64,000 nucleotides of DNA, taken from CF-162 sp963667205. GTDB lineage: Bacteria; Chloroflexota; Dehalococcoidia; SM23-28-2; RBG-16-64-32. Position numbers and translations under genes: made by a program. The notes below the pieces were generated by a model. It was not told the DNA's origin, ran no database searches, and was given only the letters and a program-made list of their open reading frames with translations. Below, piece after piece: positions 1 to 8,780 of the stretch (positions within the stretch are counted from its first letter, which is position 1; each line of letters begins with the position of its first letter). Location of the stretch: positions 2,356,001-2,420,000 of the forward strand of contig OY762959.1 in NCBI GenBank assembly GCA_963667205.1, given 5' to 3'.

Positions 1-107
1 CCGCCGACGACGAGGAACTTGAGGAACTCCGGCGAGACGTGAACGCGCGCTGCGACGCGGTCGAGGAAGAAGGACGGGGTTTGGTCAGCGGAGGCCGGAG
101 TCTCCAT
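1..107 (-). CDS. GtrA-like membrane protein, N-terminal fragment (runs off the window)
   Basis: An open frame reads leftward from an ATG at 105-107 and leaves the window after about 35 codons. The last visible residues, EFLKFLVVGG, resemble the start of the first membrane helix of GtrA-family proteins (typically R-F-L-x-V-G-G), small four-helix proteins linked to polyprenyl-linked sugar transfer. The preceding residues are polar and Pro/Ser/Thr-rich, as expected of a cytoplasmic tail. The family call rests on one short motif, so it is tentative; the coding frame itself is likely because no stop interrupts it and a promoter-like pair lies upstream. Confidence 0.45.
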   Translation of the reverse strand, partial: METPASADQTPSFFLDRVAARVHVSPEFLKFLVVG

Positions 108-140
108 AATGCGGTTGGCCGGTAGCGCAGCCTGTAATCC

Positions 141-169
141 AGAATAGGCGGGTATCTCAGGCGGCGCAA
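141..169 (-). promoter_or_regulatory. candidate promoter for the GtrA-like gene
   Basis: On the minus strand TTGCGC (164-169) is followed after 17 bp by TATTCT (141-146), about 34 bp before the ATG at 107. This is a plausible sigma70-type promoter, seen by eye only. Confidence 0.3.
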
Positions 170-235
170 GGAAGTATCATCAGCCCGGATACGTGCTGAT
201 GGCCCGCGACGTTTCAGGACGAGCAGGTAAGCCCG

Positions 236-1060
236 GTGCTTGAGCTGGCCGGGCTGGTGCTGCTCGGCCTCGCGATCGGCACGTACGGGACCGTCATCGG
301 CGCGGGCGGTGGCTTCGTGCTCGTGCCGGCGCTGCTGATCCTCTACCCGGGCTTCGAGCCGGAAGAGGTGACGGCTGTATCGTTGGGGGTCGTCTTCTTG
401 AGTGCGGCTTCGGGAGCGGCCAGTTACGCCCGCCAGCGCTGGATCGACTACCGGACGGGGCTGTTCTTCGCCGCGGCCTCCGCGCCCGGTGTCGTGGCCG
501 GAGCGCTGTTGGTGCAGCTCGTGCCGGAGCGGCTGTTCACGGGGCTCTTCGGGGCGATGCTGCTGGGCGTGGCGGCGGTGTCACTCTGGGGACGGCCGCT
601 GGCGATCCGTGAGCCGTTGCGCGGTCGTGGCATCATCCGGCGAATCGTCACGGACGCCGCGGGCAGGCGGTACATCTACGCCTACCGGGTCTGGCAGGGT
701 CTGACGCTGAGCCTGGGTGTTGGCGTCGTCTCCAGCTTGTTCGGGATCGGCGGCGGCATCATTCAGGTGCCGGCGATGATCCTGCTCTTGCACGTCCCGG
801 TGCAGTTCGCGGTGGCGACGTCACTCTTCGTGCTGATGTTCATGTCCGGCGGGGCGTCCGTCATCCATCTGGCGACGGGCACGCTGGGCGGCGGCGAGGC
901 GGCGAAGATCGCCGCGCTGGCTCTGGGAGCGGTGCCCGGCGCACAGCTCGGGACGTACCTGGCGCAGCGGATCAAAGGCCGCTCCGTGCTGCTCTTGCTG
1001 GCCTCGGCGATCGTTGTGCTCGGCGCGCGGCTGCTGCTGAAGGCGATCGCAGACGTCTGA
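236..1060 (+). CDS. TauE/SafE family membrane permease (sulfite/sulfonate-type anion exporter)
   Basis: A 274-residue, very hydrophobic protein made of two homologous halves. Each half opens with the glycine-rich re-entrant motif of the TauE/SafE family: GAGGG at residues 22-26 and GIGGG at 170-174, each followed by (V/Q)P. Length and repeat structure match the family, whose members move sulfite, sulfoacetate or other small organosulfur anions across the inner membrane; the substrate here cannot be read from sequence. The start is GTG at 236 with only a weak ribosome-binding site. It converges on the next gene with the two stop codons back to back at 1058-1063. Confidence 0.85.
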   Translation: MLELAGLVLLGLAIGTYGTVIGAGGGFVLVPALLILYPGFEPEEVTAVSLGVVFLSAASGAASYARQRWIDYRTGLFFAAASAPGVVAGALLVQLVPERLFTGLFGAMLLGVAAVSLWGRPLAIREPLRGRGIIRRIVTDAAGRRYIYAYRVWQGLTLSLGVGVVSSLFGIGGGIIQVPAMILLLHVPVQFAVATSLFVLMFMSGGASVIHLATGTLGGGEAAKIAALALGAVPGAQLGTYLAQRIKGRSVLLLLASAIVVLGARLLLKAIADV

Positions 1061-1642
1061 TCAGACGCTTTGCACGCCGTCGATCACCAGCTCGACTCCG
1101 ATCGCGATGAGGAGGGCGCCGGAGAGCCGCCCGAGGACGCTGATCGGGAGGTCGCCGAGCGCCCGCTGCAAGAAGCCGCCGGCGAGAAGCACCGCGCCGG
1201 CAAGAGCGATCGCAAGCGCCGCTGCGGCTGCGGCTTCGGCCTCGCCGTAGCGGCCCGAGTAGGCGACGACGGCGGCGAGGGAAGCCGGAGCGGCTAGGCC
1301 CGGAATCGCGAGGGGTAGGAGCCAGGGACGGTTCGCCGGCAGGTGACCGGCGCCGAGCGAGCGGCCGGACCAGAGCAGCTGTGCCGCCAGCGGCAGCATG
1401 ATGACGGCGGCGCCGGCCTGGAAGTTCTCGCCGGAGACGTCGAGGAAGGCGAGGAACGGATCGGTCAGAGCGACCGCGATGAGCAGCACGGCCAGCGCAG
1501 TGACGGCGGCGAGGGGCACAGTCGAGACGGTGCGGCTGTCACCTTCGGCGTCGCCGCGTGGGAGCGCCAGGACGGCGGGGATGAGGCCGAACGGCGCGAG
1601 CGCTGCGAAGATGCCGACGGCGGCGCGCAGGATTTCGGTCAT
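1061..1642 (-). CDS. MarC-like multi-pass membrane protein
   Basis: A 193-residue protein with about six hydrophobic segments. The N-terminus (FAALAPFGLIPAVLAL) and C-terminus (LGRLSGALLIAIGVELVIDG) resemble the MarC/UPF0056 family, whose function remains unclear despite its name. I place the start at the ATG at 1640-1642 rather than at the longer open frame beginning at 1759, because that ATG overlaps the stop codon of the upstream toroid gene in an ATGA junction, suggesting translational coupling, and because the extra N-terminal residues look non-coding. Family assignment is moderate; integral membrane topology is clear. Confidence 0.6.
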   Translation of the reverse strand: MTEILRAAVGIFAALAPFGLIPAVLALPRGDAEGDSRTVSTVPLAAVTALAVLLIAVALTDPFLAFLDVSGENFQAGAAVIMLPLAAQLLWSGRSLGAGHLPANRPWLLPLAIPGLAAPASLAAVVAYSGRYGEAEAAAAAALAIALAGAVLLAGGFLQRALGDLPISVLGRLSGALLIAIGVELVIDGVQSV

Positions 1643-2883
1643 CGGAGTGTCTCCTCTGGTTCGCGCATCTCGTGCTCGGCAAGGGCGTCGAGGGCGTAGG
1701 TGATGCCGGAGAAGGCGTGCTGCTGGTCGTCCATGCGAGTTTCGCCCTCGTGGAACCACGCCCCTTCGACGAGGCCGGGCGCCGCGTAGGCCGCGGCCTC
1801 ATCGGCGTCGAACTGGCGGTCGGTGAGTATCCCGGCGACGCAGTGCAGCCGTTCCTCTGTCTTGTCCTTGATGTCTGCGAGGCGCTCGTCCTGGGCGGCG
1901 ACGCGCCAGAGTCCGGCCAAGCCTTCAGCCCACGTGCCGATGCCCGAGCCGCGGGCGTCTTCGCCGCGGACGAGGCTGCCGTACCAGCTGCCCTCGCGCT
2001 GGCTCGCCGTGCGGACGAGGAGGCCGAAGCGTCCGGCCAGATCGCGCGCGTAGTCGATCTGCTGGTCTGTGAGCCCCCACTCGACCATCTCGGCAAGGCC
2101 ATAGGCGGCCCACTGGTCGGCCAACGGCGCGAAGGGCACGTCCTCCACGTCGTCGCGCAGCGTCGTCACGAATTGGAGGGCGTCGCGGGCGTGTTCGTCC
2201 CAGCCTTCGCCGGGGAACGCCTCGTGCAGCAGCGCAAGCGCCCAAAGCGCCTCGCCCGGATAGAAGCGTGAGGTGCCCACCGTATCGGGAGCGTCGGCAC
2301 CGATCCGCCAGGCGACGTGAAAGCCGCCGTCGTCTCGCTGCAGCGCAGCCAGGTAGCGGCCGACCTCCCGCATCAAACCGTCATACTGCGTGTCGCCGGT
2401 CGCCAGCCTGCGTTCCGCCAGCGAGACGGTCATCAGGGCCGATGCTCCGAGCGGCGGCTGGTCTGCGCGGAAACCGGCGGCCAGCGCGGCCCAATCGTTG
2501 TGGCGGACGAGGTGATCCTCCATCCAGGCGAGCGCGTCGTCCGCAGTCGCCAGAGCCTCGCGGTCACCAAGCCGGCCGGCGGCCTGGTAGAGGGCCATAG
2601 TGACGCCGGCGTGGCGCACCTCGTTGTATTCGTTCGGGGTCTCGCCGCTTTCCTTGTAGTAGAGGTAGACGTAGCTGCCGTCCTCGTTCTGGTTGCGCGT
2701 CATCCAGGCGGCGGCAGCCCGGGCCGCCTCAGCGATGCGCTCTTCGCTCTCGATCCCGCACGACTCCGGCGGGATGACGGCGACGCGCACGAACGCGAGG
2801 AAGATGATCCAGAGTCCGAACGAAAGGAGCGCCCCGCGCGCGATCATCGGATACATGATGGCGGGCGCGACTGGTGGCGGCAA
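1639..2883 (-). CDS. membrane-anchored alpha/alpha-toroid (terpenoid-cyclase/prenyltransferase-fold) protein of unknown substrate
   Basis: A protein of up to 414 residues with one N-terminal membrane segment (about residues 14-35) and a long helical region rich in A-x-W-M and G-G-x-x-x-W patterns (NEDGSYVYLYY, QRDDGGFHVAWRIG, GTWAEGLAGLW). Repeated helix pairs with conserved Trp and Gly suggest an alpha/alpha toroid, as in squalene-cyclase-like or glycan-processing (alpha/alpha)6 proteins. No catalytic DXDD-type motif stands out, so no reaction is assigned. An internal ATG at 2856 (MYPMIARG) is an equally good start. Its stop overlaps the start of the MarC-like gene, so the two are probably co-translated. 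It diverges from def. Confidence 0.6.
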   Translation of the reverse strand: MPPPVAPAIMYPMIARGALLSFGLWIIFLAFVRVAVIPPESCGIESEERIAEAARAAAAWMTRNQNEDGSYVYLYYKESGETPNEYNEVRHAGVTMALYQAAGRLGDREALATADDALAWMEDHLVRHNDWAALAAGFRADQPPLGASALMTVSLAERRLATGDTQYDGLMREVGRYLAALQRDDGGFHVAWRIGADAPDTVGTSRFYPGEALWALALLHEAFPGEGWDEHARDALQFVTTLRDDVEDVPFAPLADQWAAYGLAEMVEWGLTDQQIDYARDLAGRFGLLVRTASQREGSWYGSLVRGEDARGSGIGTWAEGLAGLWRVAAQDERLADIKDKTEERLHCVAGILTDRQFDADEAAAYAAPGLVEGAWFHEGETRMDDQQHAFSGITYALDALAEHEMREPEETLR

Positions 2884-2914
2884 GGCTGCGCTAGAATGTT
2901 GCGAGGAGCCAAAC

Positions 2915-3430
2915 GTGACCGTCCACGCAATCCGCCACCTACCTGAGCCCGTGTTGCGCCAGAAGGCGAAACGCGTGCCCGGCGCTCCTCAGCGCGACGC
3001 CAGGCTGCAGCGGCTGATCGACGACATGATTGAGAGCATGTACGAGGCCCGGGGCGTCGGCCTGGCGGCGCCGCAGATCGGCGTCTCGCTGCGGGTCATC
3101 GTCATCGGCGTCCCGGAGGAGGAGCCGTTCGCGCTGATCAACCCGGAGATCGTGAAAGTCTCCGGCGAACGACAAGTGGACGAAGGGTGCCTCTCCGTGC
3201 CCGGCTATCACGCGGAGATGACCCGGCACCGCGTCGTCGTCGCCAAGGGGTTGGACCGAGATGGGAAACGGGTGCGGATCAAGGCGCGCGATACGCTGCT
3301 GGCGCAGGCGCTGGAGCACGAGATCGACCACGTCAATGGCACGCTCTACATCGACCACCTCGAGAGCCTGGAGGAGCTGCAGAAGGTGGAGCCGGGCGAG
3401 AGCATCAGCCGCGAGGCCACGCCCCGCTAG
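2915..3430 (+). CDS. def: peptide deformylase
   Basis: A 171-residue enzyme that removes the N-formyl group from nascent polypeptides. All three family motifs are present: GVGLAAPQIG (47-56), EGCLSVP (90-96, metal ligand Cys92) and HEIDH (135-139, two metal-ligand histidines and the catalytic glutamate). I chose the GTG at 2915, preceded by a GAGGAG ribosome-binding site six bases upstream. The open frame extends further left to 2693, but that part is antisense to the toroid gene and does not resemble deformylase. The next gene starts 12 bp downstream, so def and the nucleotidyltransferase probably form an operon. Confidence 0.95.
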   Translation: MTVHAIRHLPEPVLRQKAKRVPGAPQRDARLQRLIDDMIESMYEARGVGLAAPQIGVSLRVIVIGVPEEEPFALINPEIVKVSGERQVDEGCLSVPGYHAEMTRHRVVVAKGLDRDGKRVRIKARDTLLAQALEHEIDHVNGTLYIDHLESLEELQKVEPGESISREATPR

Positions 3431-3442
3431 TCCGGAGGCGGC

Positions 3443-4930
3443 ATGCGGCGCATCACGGTCGTCCCTGAGACCCGCCTGCTAGTCGAACGGCTGGCGGCGT
3501 TCTTCGACGCGCGCGGCGCGTCGGCCCTCGCGACAGGGGGCTTCCTGCGGGACGCACTGCTCGGCCTGCCCGCGCGCGATCTGGACGTGGCCGTCGGCGG
3601 CGACACGCTCGCCCACGGCCGGGCGCTGGCGGACGAGCTGGCCGGCCACTTCGTCCTGCTCGACGAGGGCCGCGGTCACGTTCGCATCGTGCTGCCGGAC
3701 GCCAGCTTCACGATCGACCTGACGCCGCTGGCGGGGTCGATAGAGGATGATCTGCGCCGGCGCGACTATACGATCGACGCGCTCGGTGCGCCCCTGGCGG
3801 AGGTGGCGACCGGTGCGTTCGAGGTGATCGACCCGACCGGCGGCCTTGCGGACCTTGAGGCCCGTGTCTTGCGCGCGACGAGGGAAGAGGCGCTGACGGA
3901 CGATCCGCTGCGTCTGCTGCGCGGCGCTCGCATCGCGGCGCAGTTAGGCCTGCAGATCGAGGCATCGACGCGGGAGATGATCTCCCGAAACGCGCCGCGA
4001 GTGGTTGACGCGGCGGCGGAACGGCAGCGTGACGAGCTGATGTCGATGTTGGCGGCGCCGCTGGCGAGCCCGGGTGTGCGCTTGCTCGACGACCTGGGAC
4101 TGCTCTCGGCCGTGCTGCCCGAGATGGACGTGACTCGCGACGTGGAACAGCCGAAGGAGCACCACTACGACGTCTTCGGCCACTCGATCGCGGCCGTCGA
4201 GGCGCTTGATGCTCTGCTCGCGGACGAGCCGCCGGCGGAGGAGCGAAGCGGACGTCTCTGGCGGGAGCTGTGGGGCGCGCTCGAATGGTGGGACGGCCGA
4301 CGTGAGCACTTCCGCGAACCCGTCGCCGCCGGGACGCCGCGCCGGGCGCTGGTCAAGCTCTGCGGCCTCCTGCACGACATCGGCAAGGCGGCGACGAAGA
4401 CGTTCGAGGAGTCCGGCCGGATGCGCTTCTTCGGACACAGCGAGACCGGCGCCGAGATGGCGGCTGGCCTGATGCGAAGGCTGCGCTTCTCCAGCCGTGA
4501 GCGGGAGATCGTGGTGAGGATGATCGAGGCGCACCTGCGCCCAGTGCAGATGGCGCGGGACCGGGCGCCGACGAAACGCGCCGTCTACCGCTACTTCCGC
4601 GCCACCGGCGAAGCGGGCGTCGACACGCTCTTCCTCTCGCTCGCGGACCACCTCGGCACCGTGGGGCCGAACGTCCGCTGGGATGGCTTCCGGGCGCACG
4701 TGGCTGTCGTCAGCCACATCCTGCGGCTGCACCTCGCGGATGAGGGCGTGACCTCGCCGCCGAAGCTCGTGAGCGGCGACGACCTGATGCGCGACGTCGG
4801 GCTGGAGCCGGGCGCTTTGCTTGGCGAGCTGCTCGAGGCGGTGCGGGAGGCGCAGGCGGCGGGCGACGTCAGCACGCGGGCGGAAGCGCTGGCGCTGGTG
4901 CGGCAGCGCCTGGCGGAGGCAGGCCGGTAG
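3443..4930 (+). CDS. cca: CCA-adding-type tRNA nucleotidyltransferase / poly(A) polymerase family with HD domain
   Basis: A 495-residue class II nucleotidyltransferase. The head domain carries TGGFLRDALLG (31-41) and the catalytic DLDVAV (46-51), followed by DLRRRDYTIDALG, the family's template-reading region. The middle region (ALTDDPLRLLRGARIAAQLG) is the RNA-binding neck. A C-terminal HD domain has LLHDIGK at about residue 311 and may give phosphohydrolase activity. The enzyme should add or repair the 3' CCA of tRNAs; specialised A-adding or CC-adding forms look alike and cannot be excluded. Together with def it makes a translation-linked pair. Confidence 0.85.
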   Translation: MRRITVVPETRLLVERLAAFFDARGASALATGGFLRDALLGLPARDLDVAVGGDTLAHGRALADELAGHFVLLDEGRGHVRIVLPDASFTIDLTPLAGSIEDDLRRRDYTIDALGAPLAEVATGAFEVIDPTGGLADLEARVLRATREEALTDDPLRLLRGARIAAQLGLQIEASTREMISRNAPRVVDAAAERQRDELMSMLAAPLASPGVRLLDDLGLLSAVLPEMDVTRDVEQPKEHHYDVFGHSIAAVEALDALLADEPPAEERSGRLWRELWGALEWWDGRREHFREPVAAGTPRRALVKLCGLLHDIGKAATKTFEESGRMRFFGHSETGAEMAAGLMRRLRFSSREREIVVRMIEAHLRPVQMARDRAPTKRAVYRYFRATGEAGVDTLFLSLADHLGTVGPNVRWDGFRAHVAVVSHILRLHLADEGVTSPPKLVSGDDLMRDVGLEPGALLGELLEAVREAQAAGDVSTRAEALALVRQRLAEAGR

Positions 4931-4971
4931 CCCTGTGCGCCTAACCCGCGAAACCGCTACGCTGTTTAGCT

Positions 4972-5328
4972 ATGGAATCGCTATGGCTGATCGCGCTCGT
5001 ATATCCGGTTGTGATCGCCATCCTTTTCTACTTCGCGTTCTTACGGCCGGTGCAGCAGGAACGGAAGAAGCAGAGGCAGCAGCTGCAGAGCCTGCGCGTT
5101 GGTGACGAGGTGTTGACACAGTCAGGCTTCATCGCGGTTGTTAAGGATGTGCGCATCCCGGAAGAGCCCGGGCCTACCGAGGTCATCCTGGACCTCGGCG
5201 GCATCGAGGTGCGCGCAGTGGCCTCGGCCATCGTTGAGCGGCTGAACGCGGCGCAGAAGTCTCAGGACGAAGCCGCCACGAAAACACGAACACCCGACGG
5301 ATCCGCAGGACTAGAAGCTAGAGGATAA
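4972..5328 (+). CDS. yajC: YajC, preprotein translocase accessory subunit
   Basis: A 118-residue protein with one N-terminal membrane helix (LIALVYPVVIAILFYFAFL) ending in the typical FLRPVQQERKKQ boundary, then a small soluble domain with VGDEVLTQSGF. YajC joins SecDF in the Sec holotranslocon. The C-terminal 30 residues are polar and variable. It ends only 2 bp before the secDF start, the usual yajC-secD order, so the two are clearly one transcription unit. Confidence 0.92.
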   Translation: MESLWLIALVYPVVIAILFYFAFLRPVQQERKKQRQQLQSLRVGDEVLTQSGFIAVVKDVRIPEEPGPTEVILDLGGIEVRAVASAIVERLNAAQKSQDEAATKTRTPDGSAGLEARG

Positions 5329-5330
5329 GC

Positions 5331-7859
5331 ATGCGCCATCGCACGACTCTGCCATTCCTGATCGCAATCACAATCCTCACTGTCGTGTCGATCATGGTCG
5401 TCTGGCCCGGCTATCCCCAGAAGTACCTGCCGGACTGGGTCGACTATCCGGAAGGCCCTCTGACGGAGGCCGAGCCCTTCGATAGCTTCCTCGGCTGGAT
5501 CGTCAAGACCGACCGCGAGGCGATGCGACTGGGCCTCGACCTGGAGGGCGGCACCTACGTCCTGACCGAGGCTGACGTCTCGGCGCTGCCGGTGGGAACG
5601 AACGTGGACGACGCGATGGACGCCGCCAAGAGCGTCATCCAAGACAGGATCAACCGCTTCGGCGTCTCCGAGACGGAAGTGACGCGCGAGGGCAAGAACC
5701 GGCTGGCGATACAGCTGCCGGGCGTTACGCCCGCTGAAGCTGAGGATCTGATCGGGCGCACGGCGCTCCTGCGGTTCATGGAACCAGTAGAGGACGATAC
5801 CGGCAACTTGATCTGCGAGACGGCCGAGGGTGAGAGGTTCACTGCCACGTATTCCCCTCAGGGGAACGCCTCAGAGGTGATCAACGGGGCATGTAACACG
5901 GCCGAGTCCTTTGGCGAAGTTCTCTGGACGCCGGCCACCGGCATCCGGAATGATAAAGTGAGAGTGCTCACCGGGCGCCAGGTACAGGCCGGCAGCGCGC
6001 GGGCCGATATCGGTCTTAGCGGTCCGGAGGTCCTCATCGACTTCACCGGCGAAGGCCAGGTGCTTTTCGAGCAGATCACGACGCGTCTCTCTTCGCCGCC
6101 GCGGCCGCTGGGCATCTTCCTTGACGATGAGCTGATCAGTTCGCCGGCGGTCACCCGTACGATTGCCACCGCTGAGACGACAATCACCGGCGTCGGCTCG
6201 CTGGACGAGGCTAAGAGCCTGGCGATCCAGCTCAACTCCGGCGCGCTCCCCGTGCCGTTGCGCACGATCCAGACGACCGAAGTCGACGCGACGCTGGGCG
6301 AGAAGACTCTGGTGCGCGGCGTGCAGGCGGGCATCATCGGCGTTCTGGCCGTGCTGCTCTTCATGCTGCTTTACTACCGGCTGCCGGGAGTGCTCGCGGC
6401 GGGAGCGCTGATCACCTACATCTCCGTCGTGATGATGATCTTCAAGCTCGGGCCGATCATCGGGCCGGTGACGATCACGCTCTCGGGCATCGCCGGCTTC
6501 GTCTTATCCGTGGGAATGGCGGTGGACGCCAACATCCTTGTCTTCGAGCGGATCAAAGAGGAGTTACGCGGCGGCCGCAGCCTGCCCATCGCAATTGAGC
6601 GCGGCTTCGACCGCGCCTGGTCCTCGATCCGGGACAGCAACATCTCGACGCTGATCACCTGCGGCATCCTGATCTGGTTTGGCGAGCAGTTCAACGCCGA
6701 CCTCGTGCGGGGCTTCGCGATCACGCTCGGCATCGGCGTCGTCATCAGCATGTTCTCCGCCCTTACCGTCACGCGGACGCTGCTGCGGGCTCTCGTCGGC
6801 TTCGGCCTGGAGCGCCGGCTGTGGCTCTTCTCAGGCGACTTGCAGCCCGTCGAGCGACCGGACCGCTCGCGCCGGCCCTTCATGTTCGACTTCGTGCGCC
6901 GCCGTGGGATCTACTTCGCCATGTCGGCGATCATCCTGATCCCGGGTATCGTCTCGCTGCTCGTACCCCCTTCGATCAAACCCGGCATCGAATTCACGAG
7001 CGGCGCCACGCTGACCGTGGACTTCGTCGCGGAGTCAGTGGACCAGGACGACTTACGCAGCGCCCTGGCCGACGCCGGCCACGATGAGGCGCGCGTCCAG
7101 CGGACTTCCGACAACAACTTCATCATTCGCATCAATGAGCTGGAGACGCCGCCGTCGCCGCCGATCGGGCCGGCGCCGCCATCGGAACGCGATCAGCTGG
7201 AGCTGACCCTTGAGGGTAGCCTCGGCGCCTTCACGGTGCTCAACTTCAACCAGGTCTCGGAGATCGTCTCGGACGAGATCGTCGTCGACGCGGCGATCGC
7301 CGTCGCCTTCGCGGCGTTGGCGATACTGGTCTACATCTCGTGGACGTTCCGGAACGTGCCGAAGTCGTATCGCTACGGCATCGCCGCGCTGGTGGCCGCG
7401 GGCCACGACGTCTTATTCGTGGTCGGTGCGTTCTCGATCTTCGGCAAGCTGTTTGGCACGGAAGTCGACAGCATGTTCATCGTCGGCGTGCTGACCGTCC
7501 TCGGCTTCAGCGTGCACGATACGATCGTCGTCTTCGACCGCATTCGCGAGAACGTCGCCGTGAACCCCGGCGTCGCCTACCACGAGATCGTCAACGCCAG
7601 CCTCACAGAGACGTTAGCGCGCTCGCTGAACACGTCGGTCACCGTCATCTTCGCGATCCTCGCCTTGCTGCTGCTCGGCGCCGGCCAGGTGGACGTGCTG
7701 CTGGTCGCGCTGCTGCTGGGTATCGTGGCGGGAACTTACAGCTCCATCTTCATCGCCAGCCAGATCCTGGTTTCGTGGGAACACGGTGACTTCGGGCGCA
7801 TCTTGCGCCGCCTGATGCCGTGGCGCCGCGACGAAGAACCCGCGACTGCCAGCGCCTAG
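5331..7859 (+). CDS. secDF: SecDF fusion, proton-driven protein-export subunit
   Basis: An 842-residue natural fusion of SecD and SecF. The SecD half has TM1 (about 8-25), the D1 motif LGLDLEGG (67-74), a large periplasmic P1 region and the TM4 motif VDANILVFERIKEEL near 398. The SecF half begins near residue 510 with the GIEFTSGATLTVDF version of the usual G-G-T motif and has VHDTIVVFDRIREN near 727. SecDF uses the proton motive force to pull translocating proteins out of SecYEG. The P1 domain looks shorter than in E. coli SecD. It follows yajC directly. Confidence 0.95.
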   Translation: MRHRTTLPFLIAITILTVVSIMVVWPGYPQKYLPDWVDYPEGPLTEAEPFDSFLGWIVKTDREAMRLGLDLEGGTYVLTEADVSALPVGTNVDDAMDAAKSVIQDRINRFGVSETEVTREGKNRLAIQLPGVTPAEAEDLIGRTALLRFMEPVEDDTGNLICETAEGERFTATYSPQGNASEVINGACNTAESFGEVLWTPATGIRNDKVRVLTGRQVQAGSARADIGLSGPEVLIDFTGEGQVLFEQITTRLSSPPRPLGIFLDDELISSPAVTRTIATAETTITGVGSLDEAKSLAIQLNSGALPVPLRTIQTTEVDATLGEKTLVRGVQAGIIGVLAVLLFMLLYYRLPGVLAAGALITYISVVMMIFKLGPIIGPVTITLSGIAGFVLSVGMAVDANILVFERIKEELRGGRSLPIAIERGFDRAWSSIRDSNISTLITCGILIWFGEQFNADLVRGFAITLGIGVVISMFSALTVTRTLLRALVGFGLERRLWLFSGDLQPVERPDRSRRPFMFDFVRRRGIYFAMSAIILIPGIVSLLVPPSIKPGIEFTSGATLTVDFVAESVDQDDLRSALADAGHDEARVQRTSDNNFIIRINELETPPSPPIGPAPPSERDQLELTLEGSLGAFTVLNFNQVSEIVSDEIVVDAAIAVAFAALAILVYISWTFRNVPKSYRYGIAALVAAGHDVLFVVGAFSIFGKLFGTEVDSMFIVGVLTVLGFSVHDTIVVFDRIRENVAVNPGVAYHEIVNASLTETLARSLNTSVTVIFAILALLLLGAGQVDVLLVALLLGIVAGTYSSIFIASQILVSWEHGDFGRILRRLMPWRRDEEPATASA

Positions 7860-7947
7860 GACGGCTTGACGTCGGTTCCGCGCGGGCGCATCCGGCGCGC
7901 CCTTCGCCGCTAGACGGTCGCGGTTCGTTGTGCGTTGGGGGGTCTGA

Positions 7948-7953
7948 CATACT
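7948..7953 (+). promoter_or_regulatory. -10 element for the methyltransferase gene, leaderless layout
   Basis: CATACT (preceded by TGA) lies 6 nt before the GTG start at 7960, so transcription would begin at or next to the start codon. No -35 box stands out. Confidence 0.3.
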
Positions 7954-7959
7954 GGCGCG

Positions 7960-8700
7960 GTGAACGATCCCGTGTTCCTCGATCCCCGTGTCGCCGAGTC
8001 GTATGACCTGGCGCAGCCGTGGCAGCAAAGGCGCGAATTCAGCTTCTACATGGCACTTGTGATGTCAGCGGAGAGCGTGCTCGACGTCGGCTGCGGAACG
8101 GGTGAGCTGCTGCGCCTGGCTCGCCAGGCCGGACACAGCGGGCGACTCTGCGGGATCGATCCTGCCGAGGCGATGCTGCAGCAGGCGCGCAAGCGGTCGG
8201 ATATCGAATGGGTCCTCGGTGAGGCTGCCTCGGGCGCCTGGGATCAGCAGTTTCGCCTCGCCGTCATGACCGGCCACGCTATCCAGGTGATCATGGAGGA
8301 CGGCGAGATACGAGCGTCGCTGGCGGCCATCCAGTCAGCGCTCACCGAGCACGGCCGCTTCGTATTCGAAAGCCGCAATCCGCTGGTCCGGGAATGGGAG
8401 AGCTGGATGCCGGACGAAGTGCGGGAGTTTGCGGGTCCTGACGGTGCTGTGGTGGGCAAGTGGCACGAGATCGAGACAGTTGATGGAGATGTCGTTACCT
8501 ACAGCACCACATTCACCAGCTCCAGCTGGGCCCGGCCGCATATTCTGGAAGGGGGCCGCCAGAGGTTCCTCGATGCGGACTCGCTCTCCTCGTTCCTGTC
8601 AGGCGCCGGCCTGGCAATCGAGGAGCAGTTCGGGGACTGGGACCGGCAGCCGCTGACCGAGACAAGCCCCGAGATCATCACCGTCGCACGGCGGGCTTAG
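7960..8700 (+). CDS. class I SAM-dependent methyltransferase
   Basis: A 246-residue protein with the Rossmann motif I VLDVGCGTG (40-48), the acidic motif II region (GIDPAEAML) and the post-II stretch (FRLAVMTGHAIQVI). This is the layout of small-molecule methyltransferases of the ubiquinone/biotin type; the substrate cannot be predicted. The C-terminal half (FVFESRNPL ... EIETVDGDVVTY) is a beta-rich insert found in many such enzymes. It begins with GTG and stands alone between secDF and the convergent selB. Confidence 0.85.
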   Translation: MNDPVFLDPRVAESYDLAQPWQQRREFSFYMALVMSAESVLDVGCGTGELLRLARQAGHSGRLCGIDPAEAMLQQARKRSDIEWVLGEAASGAWDQQFRLAVMTGHAIQVIMEDGEIRASLAAIQSALTEHGRFVFESRNPLVREWESWMPDEVREFAGPDGAVVGKWHEIETVDGDVVTYSTTFTSSSWARPHILEGGRQRFLDADSLSSFLSGAGLAIEEQFGDWDRQPLTETSPEIITVARRA

Positions 8701-8780
8701 CCGCCGCCGCGCTGATCGCGCTCGCGGAAGGCACCGCCTGCTGCCGCGCGGCGACGAAGAGGCCGGAGGCCGGCGCCCGG

